Source: Acidisarcina polymorpha (GTDB lineage Bacteria; Acidobacteriota; Terriglobia; Terriglobales; Acidobacteriaceae). Taken from it: a DNA stretch of 64,000 nt. Each line of letters opens with the position of its first letter. Position 1 is the stretch's first letter. The position numbers and the translations under genes are program-made. The notes below the pieces were generated by a model. The model saw only the letters and a list, made by a program, of their open reading frames with translations. It had not been told where the DNA came from and searched no databases. The stretch lies in assembly GCF_003330725.1 (NCBI RefSeq), contig NZ_CP030840.1, forward strand, positions 3,906,001 through 3,970,000. The letters are read 5' to 3'. Below, piece by piece: positions 16,664 to 25,991 of the stretch.

Positions 16664-19600
16664 GTGACGAAAAAAATAAACTGGACGTCCGTCTTGGCGG
16701 CCCTCGGCTGTGGGCTTGCTTCGCCCGCTTGCTTGATTGAGTACGGTCTGGCGCAGACTACGATCCTGAAGGTGGACCCTTCAGTGAACACGCCCCAGCA
16801 AATCAGGACACGTCAGGAAATTGCCAAAGAGCCAACCGGGGCCCAGGAGCTGGTGGCTCGCGCGCGGGGTCTCGATGCCCAAGGCAGGCATGAACTCGCC
16901 GCCGCTAACTGGCGGCAGTTGCTGTTGATCGAACCTCGGCACGCGGAGGCACTGTCCGCTCTCGCGGCTTATTACAATTCGATCGGTGACAGCGTTCATG
17001 CCCGTACTTTGGAGCGAGAACTCGGTTCGACGGGAATCGGCGCTTCGGCCGGCACCATTAAAGACGCCGCGAGCGCCACTGACCCTCGCCTGCAACAAGC
17101 GTCTAGGCTAGCCGTCAGCCATCATTATGCGGAGTCGATCGCCCTCTACCGGCTCATCTTCGGCGTCGTTCCTCCAGCGGGCTCCTGGTCGATCGCCTAC
17201 TATGAGACAGAAGCGGCACTGCCCGAGGAACTTGCTTCGGCAATCGCCGGCTTGCGCTCCTTAACCGTCAAGTATCCCCAGGATCCAGCGTATAAGTTGT
17301 CCCTCGGAAAATTGCTTACCTACCGGCCAGCCACACGCCTCGAGGGCGCTCGCATGCTGGCTGATCTGCACGGCTCAGCTAGCCAAAATGAGCAGGCCCG
17401 CAGTGCTTGGCGTCAGGCAATTCTTTGGGACCTTTCGGGGCCGGCTGCTGGTGAGACAGCTCAGCAATACCTCGCCCGCTTTGCTGACGCAGAGCTCGCT
17501 AGCAGCCTTCAATCGGCCGCAATCCATGTTCCCAAACCGGATCAAGAGGTCCATTCGCCGTTAGAAGGCGAGGCCTACAAGGCGCTTACGGCCGGGGATC
17601 TTTCCACGGCAAAGGGAAAGTTCTCCGCCTTGCTGGCCTCGCGCGGCCTGGCCGCGAAGGCTAGAGTGGGACTCGGCTATGTCGCCATGCAGGAGCAGGA
17701 CTTTAGCACAGCAGTTGAGGACTTTAATCAAGCCCGGGCATTGGGCCTGAGAACGTCCGCACTCGAAAAAGCGCTCAAGAGCTCCCGCTTTTATGCTGCG
17801 ATGGCAGAAGGCAACAAGGCGTCGACCGGGAAGGATTTCGAGGCGGCGGCAGCCGCTTTTGTCCGGGCCCGGCAGATCGATCCACAACGGCTCGATGCGG
17901 TGGAGGCCCTGGCTCGCTGCCTGGCCGCGGCGGGGAAGCCGAGCCAAGCAGAAGTGCTCTTCGCTGAGCTGAACAAGCGCAACCCCGAAGATCTGGATGC
18001 ATGGGTAGGCTGGTTCGATACGTTGCTGGCGGCCGGAGACGCGCAACGAGTCCTCAAGGAACAAGCCAAGTTTCAGCCGCCTCTTCGCCAAAACCTTGAA
18101 CAGCGAGTCGACTACCTCGCCATTCTCTTCTCTGTTCACCGATCCCTCGGGGAAGAAGGGAATGCGCAGCGATCGGTGGATAGGATTCAAGATATCGCCA
18201 ACCGTACGAACGCTTTGCCCGCCGCCCCGCAATCGATCGCCGCGCAGTTGCGGGCTGCTGACCTCCTCATGCAGCAAGGCTACGCCGGACTCGCGGCCCA
18301 ACTATGCCGCAAAGCTCTCGAGCTCGATCGGGGAAACCCACCCGCCTGGGAGACGTTGTTCCGCGCTGCACACGCCTCGGGCGACGATGTGACAGCCGTC
18401 AGCATTGCGGAGCGGATGCCGGCCGCGGTTTATCAAGTGGCCATGAACGATCCTGAGTTCCTGATGACGATGGCGGAGATTGAGCAGGATCGTAAGCAAT
18501 TTGACCAGGCTGCGAAACTACTGGAGCAGGTGCGCTCAAATGCTGGAGAGGTCTTCACCGCAACTCCGCGCTTTCAACTGCGTTTGGCCTCCCTCGAACT
18601 CGCTCGCGGTAATTATGCTGGCGCGTATAACAGCTATCGCGAAGTGGCTTCGGAATACCCCGGCCAACTCGAGGCCTGGTCAGGCATGATGGAGTCGCTC
18701 CACCAGGGAAAGCGCGACCGGGAGGCTTTAGCGTGGATCGCAAAAATTCCTGGAGATGTGAGAGCCTCGCTGGGCATTGACGCCCCCTTTCTGCAGGTGC
18801 TTGCGTCGATCTACAGCGAAGCCGGCTATCCTCGCCAGGCGATCGAATCGTTACGGGCGGCCTCTTCTCTTTACCAGCACGGGGGGCAAATGGTTCCCGC
18901 CGGAGTCGATATTCAAATGGCGTGGCTATTGCTCAACCAGGGCGATAAGCGCGGGTTAGCTACGATCCTCAACCGTCTCGCCAACTCTGCCTCTCTCGAA
19001 GAGGGCCAGAAGCTCGATGTAGAGAATATATGGGTAACCTGGAGTGTGCGCCGGGCGGAGGCTGACTACGCAGCGAACGATGGACATAAGGGGCTCGCAG
19101 TTCTTCAGGATGCCCGTGATGCCTATCCCGAGAACATTACTCTGCGTAGAGAAGTCAGTTCGATGTACGTGCGTACGGGTAATCCCGGATTGGCGGTAAA
19201 GATCTATCAGGGCATGCAGTGGGATGGCGCGCAAGTTGAAGATTACGCGAGCGCCATCGATGCCGCGCTTGCGGCCCACCAGCTTCTCGTGGCCGACCAT
19301 TGGCTTCAGGATGGGATCGATCACTTCCCTGGCAACGATCAGTTACTGGAGATTGGCGCGCGGCTGGAGGAACACCGGGGCGATATCAAGAAAGCCAAGC
19401 AGTATCTACGAACGGTCATCGATAACAGCCACTCAGCCGGCGACCCCAGCAGCGGCTCCATTTCTCTTTCCCCATTTCGATTTCCGGCTTCCGATTCTGA
19501 TGATGGTCTTGCCCCTTCTCGAGGTACGGGGAGAGCGCTAACGGCAATTCTTGGCGCTTCCGCGGCGACTCCGGTTGGATCGGACGGGACGATGGCGCTG

Positions 19601-20014
19601 TCGAATTCTGTTGGTAGCAGACTCCGTCAAATGCCCACATTAGCGGACCCTTTGTTAACCTCTCAGCGGCCGGTACCAAAGCTTCCGGCAACCACCCCGC
19701 GCAACCTGAAGGATGATGATCACGCGTCATCCAAGAGCCTCGGCGCCGCAGTCCAAGCGACCGTTGACTTACCCGCATGGCCGTTGCGAATGACCTTCGC
19801 GCGCTCCGGACCGGAGACGCGGCGGCCATCCTTGCAGGACCCGGGCTACGCGGCTGGGCAACTTGCAGAGGCTACTTTTTCGCTTCTGGCCATGCGCTCG
19901 GCCGACGAGCGTGAGCCTGCCATTCGCCGTCTCAGGGATGTTGTTCTGGCCGAATGTCCGTGCCGCAATCGATGCGGAGCCGCGACAAAAGACTTCAGAC
20001 CCGGCCTCCGGTGA
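16664..20014 (+). CDS. bcsC: BcsC-like cellulose export protein, TPR part (frame-interrupted)
   Basis: This frame encodes the periplasmic superhelical part of BcsC, the protein that guides cellulose through the periplasm and outer membrane. The GTG at 16664 follows AGCAGGGA by about eight bases and gives a good signal peptide (VTKKINW, hydrophobic core, cleavage near GLAQ); the frame is open upstream to 16574 but lacks these features. Many TPR units follow (for example ELAAANWRQLLLIEPRHAEALSALA), then a Ser/Pro/Ala-rich linker around residues 920-1060. The frame ends at a stop in this linker, while the expected C-terminal barrel continues in the +1 frame (next entry). Either a sequencing error or a real disruption near 19900-20010. 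Confidence 0.82.
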   Translation: MTKKINWTSVLAALGCGLASPACLIEYGLAQTTILKVDPSVNTPQQIRTRQEIAKEPTGAQELVARARGLDAQGRHELAAANWRQLLLIEPRHAEALSALAAYYNSIGDSVHARTLERELGSTGIGASAGTIKDAASATDPRLQQASRLAVSHHYAESIALYRLIFGVVPPAGSWSIAYYETEAALPEELASAIAGLRSLTVKYPQDPAYKLSLGKLLTYRPATRLEGARMLADLHGSASQNEQARSAWRQAILWDLSGPAAGETAQQYLARFADAELASSLQSAAIHVPKPDQEVHSPLEGEAYKALTAGDLSTAKGKFSALLASRGLAAKARVGLGYVAMQEQDFSTAVEDFNQARALGLRTSALEKALKSSRFYAAMAEGNKASTGKDFEAAAAAFVRARQIDPQRLDAVEALARCLAAAGKPSQAEVLFAELNKRNPEDLDAWVGWFDTLLAAGDAQRVLKEQAKFQPPLRQNLEQRVDYLAILFSVHRSLGEEGNAQRSVDRIQDIANRTNALPAAPQSIAAQLRAADLLMQQGYAGLAAQLCRKALELDRGNPPAWETLFRAAHASGDDVTAVSIAERMPAAVYQVAMNDPEFLMTMAEIEQDRKQFDQAAKLLEQVRSNAGEVFTATPRFQLRLASLELARGNYAGAYNSYREVASEYPGQLEAWSGMMESLHQGKRDREALAWIAKIPGDVRASLGIDAPFLQVLASIYSEAGYPRQAIESLRAASSLYQHGGQMVPAGVDIQMAWLLLNQGDKRGLATILNRLANSASLEEGQKLDVENIWVTWSVRRAEADYAANDGHKGLAVLQDARDAYPENITLRREVSSMYVRTGNPGLAVKIYQGMQWDGAQVEDYASAIDAALAAHQLLVADHWLQDGIDHFPGNDQLLEIGARLEEHRGDIKKAKQYLRTVIDNSHSAGDPSSGSISLSPFRFPASDSDDGLAPSRGTGRALTAILGASAATPVGSDGTMALSNSVGSRLRQMPTLADPLLTSQRPVPKLPATTPRNLKDDDHASSKSLGAAVQATVDLPAWPLRMTFARSGPETRRPSLQDPGYAAGQLAEATFSLLAMRSADEREPAIRRLRDVVLAECPCRNRCGAATKDFRPGLR

Positions 20015-21245
20015 TCCGATTCGTTCCTTCGGAATGGATGTGCCGTTGAGTGAAGGATTAAATGCAGACGGCGTCGCGGCCGTACAGCGAGCTTCCGATC
20101 AACTCGCTACTCTCGAGAGCCGTTACAGCCCTTATACCGGAGGGAGCGGGTATCTCGATAGCCATACCGGAACGCGAGGCTTCGATCGACTTCAGCGCTT
20201 CGAGGCTGACCTTGAGAGCAGTTCCGTCTTCGGCGATTCGGTTCGCTTCACGGTGGCCACTCACCCGGTGTTGCTTGAATCTGGCATCCCGGATGCCAGC
20301 TCGAATTATCATTTCGGCTCGACTTCGCGCAGTGCCGGCACTCCTGCTCGGCTCACTACCGCGACGACCGGCAACCCTCTGCCGACGGTCGATCAATTCG
20401 CCGCCGGCTATGGCGGAGAGTTGCAGATCGCCTCCAGGCTTGTTCAAGGCAGCGTCGGCTACTCGCCTTACAATTTTCCGGTTGCCCACGCCTTGGGCAG
20501 CCTCGCGGCGCAACTGGGAAGCCTGCCCGTCTCCTTGCGTGCCTACCGTGAGCCGGTTATGGACACGCTGCTCTCGTATGCAGGGATCAAGGACCTAAAT
20601 TCCGGCGTGATCTGGGGTGGTGTCGTGGCCACCGGGGGATCGCTCAGGCTTGCCAGTGGAACGGGATTGTCCGGGTTCTATGCCTCGATCGATGGCCAGG
20701 AGTTGACCGGGCGGAATGTGAGCAGCAATACCAAGATCGACGGCGGCGCCGGTGCTTACTTTCAGGTCTTCAGAGACCAGAACGGGGCGCTGAAAGTCGG
20801 CGTCAATCTCACCGCAATGCACTACGACCACAACGAGCGATATTTCACCTTTGGCCAGGGCGGCTACTTCAGTCCGGCTTCTTTTCTGCTGATGAATGCA
20901 CCCATCACCTGGGAAGGCGCCACTAGCAATAACGTTTCGTACCTGCTCAATGGAAGCCTTGGTATCCAGAGCTTCCAGGACAGTGCGGCACAGGCCGGAT
21001 CTCTCATCGCCGGCACGGGCGTGCAATCGGTCACCGGCGCCAGCTATGACTTCCATGCTCGAGTCGCATACCACCTCAATCAACACTGGATTGTGGAAGG
21101 TTTTGTCGATGCGAATAATGCGCGCGACTATAACAACGCTGCTGGAGGATTTGGGGTCCGCTATGTGATGCGTCCGCTGCCGCTGAATGGTGGTCCGACA
21201 GGCTTGGCCGACGAACGAGTCGTTCGCACGTTAGAAATTCCTTAA
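19938..21245 (+). CDS. bcsC: BcsC C-terminal outer-membrane beta-barrel, in shifted frame
   Basis: This frame carries the conserved BcsC C-terminal domain, an outer-membrane beta-barrel with alternating aromatic strands (YSPYTGGSGYLDSHTGTRG, VRFTVATHPVLLESG, SYAGIKDLNSGVIWGGVVATG, FTFGQGGYFSPASFLLMNAPI, GGFGVRYVMRPLP). It has no Sec signal of its own; a stretch near the first ATG (19938) is mildly hydrophobic but is the translated other frame of the upstream linker. It therefore reads as the 3' part of the same gene, displaced by one base. As drawn, the TPR protein would lack its pore and the barrel would not be exported, so the full gene is 16664-21245 with one frameshift. Confidence 0.8.
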   Translation: MLFWPNVRAAIDAEPRQKTSDPASGDPIRSFGMDVPLSEGLNADGVAAVQRASDQLATLESRYSPYTGGSGYLDSHTGTRGFDRLQRFEADLESSSVFGDSVRFTVATHPVLLESGIPDASSNYHFGSTSRSAGTPARLTTATTGNPLPTVDQFAAGYGGELQIASRLVQGSVGYSPYNFPVAHALGSLAAQLGSLPVSLRAYREPVMDTLLSYAGIKDLNSGVIWGGVVATGGSLRLASGTGLSGFYASIDGQELTGRNVSSNTKIDGGAGAYFQVFRDQNGALKVGVNLTAMHYDHNERYFTFGQGGYFSPASFLLMNAPITWEGATSNNVSYLLNGSLGIQSFQDSAAQAGSLIAGTGVQSVTGASYDFHARVAYHLNQHWIVEGFVDANNARDYNNAAGGFGVRYVMRPLPLNGGPTGLADERVVRTLEIP

Positions 21246-21340
21246 GGAGAAATACCCTAAGAAGAAATCCCCATAGAGGGTGCCCGGAGGGCAGGCAATA
21301 AGTCGCCCGGCAAGCAACCAAGCCATTTCGTCTTGCTCCT

Positions 21341-22192
21341 TTATTCGATCTGTGGCTGCTTCACCCATGAGAAATGGCGTCCGAGAATGGCTTTGATGAT
21401 CCAGCGATCGGTCGCTGCGGTTGGGCCAATACCCGCTCCGATATTAATTTCCCATTTCGGGGAGACATTCAAATCGGTGACAACAAAGATCTGCTGCTGC
21501 TGGTTGTGAAGCGAGTAGAAGTTTCCCAGACGTCCATAATCCGCGTAGTACTCAATGCCACCGCTGACCAACTTGGTGAAGTCGTATCCGACCTTCACGG
21601 CGGGAGAAAAACCGACGCCTTGCGCAACGTCCGGCCCATGCCAGGTTCGCTCCAGCGCAGGATTCACAGCGAAATACCACCGGCCTAAGGATTTATCGAT
21701 AATCGGACGTATTTCCCACGTCCAAGTGTCCGGCGAGTAAATTGCCCGCTGGTAGCCGACTTCGGTCGACAGACTGACGCCTATCGGCCAATGCCAGGAA
21801 TCCGGCACTCGGACTCGAGGACGAATATGGTCCCCAACCCATTGCCAGCCGTGCCCATCCTGCAGGCTAGTAAAGACATAGAAGCCAACCTCGGACCAGT
21901 CATTGATGCCCTGAGTGATTTCCAAGGTCTCGTGTTCCTGGTGATTCGTGGGGTAGACGCCGTCGACGGTCGGAAAGGGCGCGTTCGCGGGTAGCATCTG
22001 TCCCACGGCGGTGAAGTTGGAATGCAACTCTACCATTGTGCTTTTCGGTTCAACGGTAGCGGCGCCATAGACCTGAATCTCGTAGTTCCCCTGAGCGTGT
22101 GCGGAAGCAGCACAAAATAGTCCCAGCAATAAGCTGACTGGCCACCATTTGGCCGGGAAACGGCGACACCACTCGCGAAGCTCTTTATGCAT
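21341..22192 (-). CDS. Outer-membrane beta-barrel protein of unknown function
   Basis: A 283-residue secreted protein with a clear signal peptide (VSLLLGLFCAASAHA, cleavage before QGNYEIQVYG). The mature part alternates polar and aromatic residues in amphipathic strands (VGFYVFTSLQDG, IGVSLSTEVGYQ, GGIEYYADYGRLGNFYS) and ends with a strand carrying a terminal FSWVKQPQIE, consistent with an outer-membrane barrel. Its start codon lies inside the end of the multicopper oxidase gene (8-nt overlap), so the two form an operon; a role in metal or substrate handling with that oxidase is inferred only from this linkage. It converges on bcsC with a 95-nt gap holding a weak 5-bp hairpin (TGCCC/GGGCA). 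Confidence 0.7.
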   Translation of the reverse strand: MHKELREWCRRFPAKWWPVSLLLGLFCAASAHAQGNYEIQVYGAATVEPKSTMVELHSNFTAVGQMLPANAPFPTVDGVYPTNHQEHETLEITQGINDWSEVGFYVFTSLQDGHGWQWVGDHIRPRVRVPDSWHWPIGVSLSTEVGYQRAIYSPDTWTWEIRPIIDKSLGRWYFAVNPALERTWHGPDVAQGVGFSPAVKVGYDFTKLVSGGIEYYADYGRLGNFYSLHNQQQQIFVVTDLNVSPKWEINIGAGIGPTAATDRWIIKAILGRHFSWVKQPQIE

Positions 22193-23549
22193 AACGAAAT
22201 AGCATCATGAAGCCAAGGTCCATGTGATTTTGTTGATGGCAGTGAAAGAGCGTCATGCCGGGATTGTTCGCAGTGAACTCAACATCCACCCGGCTTTGAG
22301 CATCCACTAAGATCACATCTTTGATGATGCCTCTTACCTTTGCGTCGCTGCCCGGGCCATTGCCAGGCAGGCTCCGAACCTCGAAGCTGTGGCGGTGTAA
22401 GTGGACGGGGTGGTCATCGTTGCTCCGATTGATGAACTGGAGCCGGTAGCGCTGTCCTTGATGGAGTGTCAAGGTATCTGTGTTCGGGAAGGGCTTTCCG
22501 TTGATCATCCAATGGTCGGGGGCGCCATGGCCTGCAAATTTAGACTCGAAGATGAGCGGGACTTCGATTAGCTGTTCCCCGGTTGCCGATGATGAGACCG
22601 GTGCCGAAAACTGTCCATAGTTCCAATCGAGCGAATGCGGTTGCTGCCAGATTGGTTTGCCGCTGCTTCCCGAATATTCCACCACAATCCCCATACCCGC
22701 CGACTGAATGTGCTTTCTTACCTCGCCGAGCACCCATATGCCTGGGTTCTTCATTTCGACAAGGGCACAGACCCGTTCGGCGGGAGCTAAACGCAACATC
22801 GAAACGGTCTGGGTTTTTGGCACTGGATTGCCATCGAGTGCAATCACCTGAAATTCGTGCCCGGGAAGCGCGAGCCAATGCGCATCGGTAGGGCTGGAGT
22901 TCAGGATATGCAGGAGGACGCGCTCGCCCTGCTTCGCCCGAAGCGGCTCGCTGAAGCCGAGCATTTTTCCGTTAATGGTCGAAAAGTTATACGCCGGGTT
23001 CATCGACCCGTCGCCGCTACTCAACATCTGGCCGTCCCAGTCATGGAGCGCGAGAAAGAACTCCCGGTCATAGCGGGCGGGATTCTCACGCGGCTCGATC
23101 AACAAGAATCCATGCTGTCCAGTATATTGGCCCTTCTTGAGGTCATTTCCGGCAAAGACGTGGGTGTGATACCAGCGGAAACCAGCCGGACGCGGAGTGA
23201 AGGTGTAGCGCGCGTTTGCACCCGCCGGAATGGGATTGGTGCCTTCTTCCATCGCACCGTCGACATCCGGCGGCAGAAAGAGCCCATGCCAGTGAACTAC
23301 TTCTTCCGATCCAGTTTGATTGGTTACCTCAATGGTGACTGGCTGCCCTTCCTTGAAGCGCAACAGGGGTCCCGGAACTTGTTGATTGTAGGCGGTGGTC
23401 TTGACGGAGTGTTTAGCGGAGATTTGCAGAGAATATGGAGCAATATCCAGGGTGTAGTCTGCCGCACTGAGAGGGTGAGCGCAAAGCGGCAGCCCGGATG
23501 CAGCGGCGGCCACGCCGCTCAGTTTCAGAAAATCCCGCCGGGAGAACAC
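22185..23549 (-). CDS. TAT-exported multicopper oxidase
   Basis: A 454-residue three-cupredoxin oxidase that uses a type 1 copper and a trinuclear cluster to oxidise a metal or phenol with O2 in the periplasm. The N-terminus MFSRRDFLKLSGVAAAA is a textbook twin-arginine signal. All four copper-binding motifs are present: VHWHGLF, WYHTHVF, DHPVHLHRH and HCHQQNHMDLGFM near residues 436-448; the type 1 axial position after HxxxG appears to be Phe447 rather than Met. The trinuclear ligands look complete, so the enzyme should be active. There is no Met-rich CueO-like insert. It leads the operon with the barrel protein; a copper, manganese or laccase-like role cannot be decided. Confidence 0.9.
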   Translation of the reverse strand: MFSRRDFLKLSGVAAAASGLPLCAHPLSAADYTLDIAPYSLQISAKHSVKTTAYNQQVPGPLLRFKEGQPVTIEVTNQTGSEEVVHWHGLFLPPDVDGAMEEGTNPIPAGANARYTFTPRPAGFRWYHTHVFAGNDLKKGQYTGQHGFLLIEPRENPARYDREFFLALHDWDGQMLSSGDGSMNPAYNFSTINGKMLGFSEPLRAKQGERVLLHILNSSPTDAHWLALPGHEFQVIALDGNPVPKTQTVSMLRLAPAERVCALVEMKNPGIWVLGEVRKHIQSAGMGIVVEYSGSSGKPIWQQPHSLDWNYGQFSAPVSSSATGEQLIEVPLIFESKFAGHGAPDHWMINGKPFPNTDTLTLHQGQRYRLQFINRSNDDHPVHLHRHSFEVRSLPGNGPGSDAKVRGIIKDVILVDAQSRVDVEFTANNPGMTLFHCHQQNHMDLGFMMLFRYA

Positions 23550-23857
23550 TCGTCGATGGTACCAGCCGCTAATGACCGAGTTGTCATCCGAAAGGCGGTC
23601 TTGTTATTCCACCAACGTGCCTCGCAGGCTCGACCCGCGGCATTGTTGCGAGGGAACGAGATTGTCGAGCCTCGATCTTGTCGCGAGCAGCGAAATGGAG
23701 CGTGCTGGAATGGCACACCTCCATTGTTCATTAGCACAAGCGGGTAGCCGCTGGCCGCTCCAAAGCCGCAGCCAGGATGGTACCCTCATAGCAGCCGCCG
23801 TCCACCGAAATGACCAGAATCTCTCCAGCTCCGTTCATCAAAGCCGGTCTCGATCCG
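23550..23857. other. Divergent promoter region between oxidase and hemE
   Basis: About 300 bases separating the leftward multicopper oxidase gene from hemE. No gene is supported here on either strand. Inverted 7-mers AGGCTCG and CGAGCCT occur about 40 bases apart near 23630-23685, but no promoter pair is clear. Confidence 0.4.
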
Positions 23858-24946
23858 ATGCAGGACCTATCCCCATTGACCTCGGGAGCGCGCTTTGTCC
23901 GCGCCTGCCTGCGACGCCCGGTCGACCGGCCGCCGGTCTGGTTTCTGCGCCAGGCGGGCCGCTATATGCCGGAATATCAGGCAGTACGCCAACACCATAC
24001 CCTGCTTGAGATTTGCAAGCAGCCGAAACTCGCAGCCGAGGTGACCATCACCGCTGCCGAGAAGCTCGATGTGGACGCAGCCATTATCTTCGCCGACCTG
24101 CTGCTGCCTTTCGAATGCATGGGGCTTCCCTTCGAATTTCAGGCTGGAGAAGGCCCGGTTGTGCATCATCCTGTCAGGACAGTGGCCGATATTCAGCGTC
24201 TTCGTACCGACCGCGCCGCGGAACTCAGCTATGTCGCTGAGGCCATCGAACGGGTTGTCGCCCACTTCAAGGATCGGCTTGGAATCATTGGATTTTGCGG
24301 CGCGCCCTTCACTCTTGCCAGTTACATGATCGAGGGCGGCGGCTCACGGAACTATATCCATACCAAGACCCTGATGTACCGCCAACCAGCGGCGTGGCGG
24401 ATGCTGCTCGACAAACTGATTTCGGTGCTGCGCGAATATGCTGCCCAGCAGGTCGCCGCCGGCGCGGACGTCATTCAGATCTTCGACAGCTGGGCCGGCG
24501 CGCTCAGTGTTGCCGATTATCGCGACTTCGTTCTTCCCGCAACCAAGATCCTCGTGCGGGAGGTCCAGGCGCTTGGCGTCCCGGTGATCTATTTCGGAGT
24601 CGATACCGCGAGCCTGCTTCCCGCCATGCGCGAGACCGGAGTAGACGTGCTTGGTCTGGATTGGCGTATTCCGCTCGATGAGGGGTGGCGGACGCTGGAT
24701 TATGCATGCGCGGTCCAGGGCAATCTTGACCCGATCACTCTCTTCGCCGAGCCGGAGCTTCTTCGGAAGCGCGTTCATGAGATCCTCACCCAAGCTGGGG
24801 GGCGGCCCGGCCACATCTTCAATCTGGGTCACGGCATTGTTCCCGGAACTCCGGTCGAAAATGTGCAGGCGGTGGTGAGATACGTCCGCGAATACGGACG
24901 TCAGGCGGCTTTCTCTCCCCAGATCCTGGGAGGAGCCCGTGGCTGA
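23858..24946 (+). CDS. hemE: Uroporphyrinogen decarboxylase
   Basis: HemE removes four acetate carboxyl groups from uroporphyrinogen III to give coproporphyrinogen III in the cytoplasm. The 362-residue product has the N-terminal signature RPPVWFLRQAGRYMPEY, the IIFADLLLPFE region, GFCGAPFTLASYMIEGGGSRNY and the C-terminal FNLGHGIVPGTPVENVQAVV, all conserved in the family. An ATG at 23810 would add 16 residues of unlikely sequence, so the start at 23858 is preferred. It overlaps hemH by 8 nt and leads the hemE-hemH-hemY operon. Confidence 0.95.
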   Translation: MQDLSPLTSGARFVRACLRRPVDRPPVWFLRQAGRYMPEYQAVRQHHTLLEICKQPKLAAEVTITAAEKLDVDAAIIFADLLLPFECMGLPFEFQAGEGPVVHHPVRTVADIQRLRTDRAAELSYVAEAIERVVAHFKDRLGIIGFCGAPFTLASYMIEGGGSRNYIHTKTLMYRQPAAWRMLLDKLISVLREYAAQQVAAGADVIQIFDSWAGALSVADYRDFVLPATKILVREVQALGVPVIYFGVDTASLLPAMRETGVDVLGLDWRIPLDEGWRTLDYACAVQGNLDPITLFAEPELLRKRVHEILTQAGGRPGHIFNLGHGIVPGTPVENVQAVVRYVREYGRQAAFSPQILGGARG

Positions 24947-25991
24947 AGGCGCCGCTCGAACCGCCACTGGGAAAACGGCAATTCTACTTCTCGCCCACGG
25001 CACTCCCGAAACCCTAGATGACATACCCGCTTACCTTCGGAATGTCGTCAGTGGCCGACCCATGCCGGATCATGTCGTTGCGGAGATTCGCCATCGCTAT
25101 TCGCTGATTGGCAAAAGTCCGTTGACGGAACTGACCATGCTGCAGGGGCAGCTCCTATCGGAAAAGCTGGGTCTGCCGGTGTATGTCGGCATGCGCAACT
25201 GGAAGCCCTACATCGCCGATGTGGTTCGCCAGATGCGAACCGATGGGGTCACCGCGGCAGCTGTCATCTGCCTTGCTCCACAGAATTCCAGAACCAGCGT
25301 TGGACTTTACCGGCGGGCCGTCTTCGCAGAGGCTGGCGGAGCGCTGGATCTGGATTTCGTGGAAGGCTGGGCAGACCATCCACAGCTGGTGAAGGCATTC
25401 GCTGAGAGGCTGGTACCGCTTCGTCAACAGCTTGCCCAAGAGACAGGCGCCACGGTTCCGGTCCTGTTTACCGCTCACAGCGTGCCCTGCCGGACCATTC
25501 AAACGCCTCAGGCTCCCACATCGCCAACCGCTCCTGCGGAAAGAGATAAGATTCTTTGGCCCCCCAACAATGCCGGGTTACCCGATCCCTATCCGGTCGA
25601 CGCCAAGACTACTGCCCGCCTTGTCGCCGAGCAGGCGGGCATGGACGAGTCACAGTGGTTTTTTGCCTTCCAGAGCCAGGGCCAATCCGGAGGTCCGTGG
25701 ATCGGCCCCACCGTCGAGGACACTCTGACGTCGCTGAGCTCTCAGGGCTGCAAGGCGATCATCCTTCAGACCATCGGTTTCCTGTGCGACCATGTTGAAA
25801 TCCTCTACGATATCGACATTTCCTTTCGGCAGTTCGCTGCCGGTCTAGGCATGAGGCTCGAGCGCACCGAATCGTTAAATGGGTCGCCGATCCTAACCGA
25901 GGCCCTTGCCGACCTGAGTGCACAATCGCTGGGCCGGCTGGCACTGCGTCTTGCGGATCCGCAGGCTCAACCCGTCCCAGCGGGAAGCTGA
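24939..25991 (+). CDS. hemH: Ferrochelatase
   Basis: HemH inserts Fe(II) into a porphyrin to make haem (protoporphyrin IX) or, in the coproporphyrin-dependent route, coprohaem. The 350-residue sequence starts with LLLAHGTPETLDDIPAYLRNV and contains GRPMP, RYSLIGKSPLTELT, the catalytic His in LFTAHSVP (H180) and PTVEDTL with the conserved Glu. The start is GTG at 24939 with GGAGG six bases upstream, inside the end of hemE. The hemY start overlaps its stop (TGATG). No N-terminal transmembrane or [2Fe-2S] Cys cluster is seen. Confidence 0.95.
   Translation: MAEGAARTATGKTAILLLAHGTPETLDDIPAYLRNVVSGRPMPDHVVAEIRHRYSLIGKSPLTELTMLQGQLLSEKLGLPVYVGMRNWKPYIADVVRQMRTDGVTAAAVICLAPQNSRTSVGLYRRAVFAEAGGALDLDFVEGWADHPQLVKAFAERLVPLRQQLAQETGATVPVLFTAHSVPCRTIQTPQAPTSPTAPAERDKILWPPNNAGLPDPYPVDAKTTARLVAEQAGMDESQWFFAFQSQGQSGGPWIGPTVEDTLTSLSSQGCKAIILQTIGFLCDHVEILYDIDISFRQFAAGLGMRLERTESLNGSPILTEALADLSAQSLGRLALRLADPQAQPVPAGS

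Noticed and set aside
19863-19990. Signal-peptide-like start of the BcsC barrel frame, which would make it an independent gene
   Set aside because: This segment is the alternative frame of the upstream linker; the TPR frame lacks its expected barrel, so a frameshift in one gene explains both.
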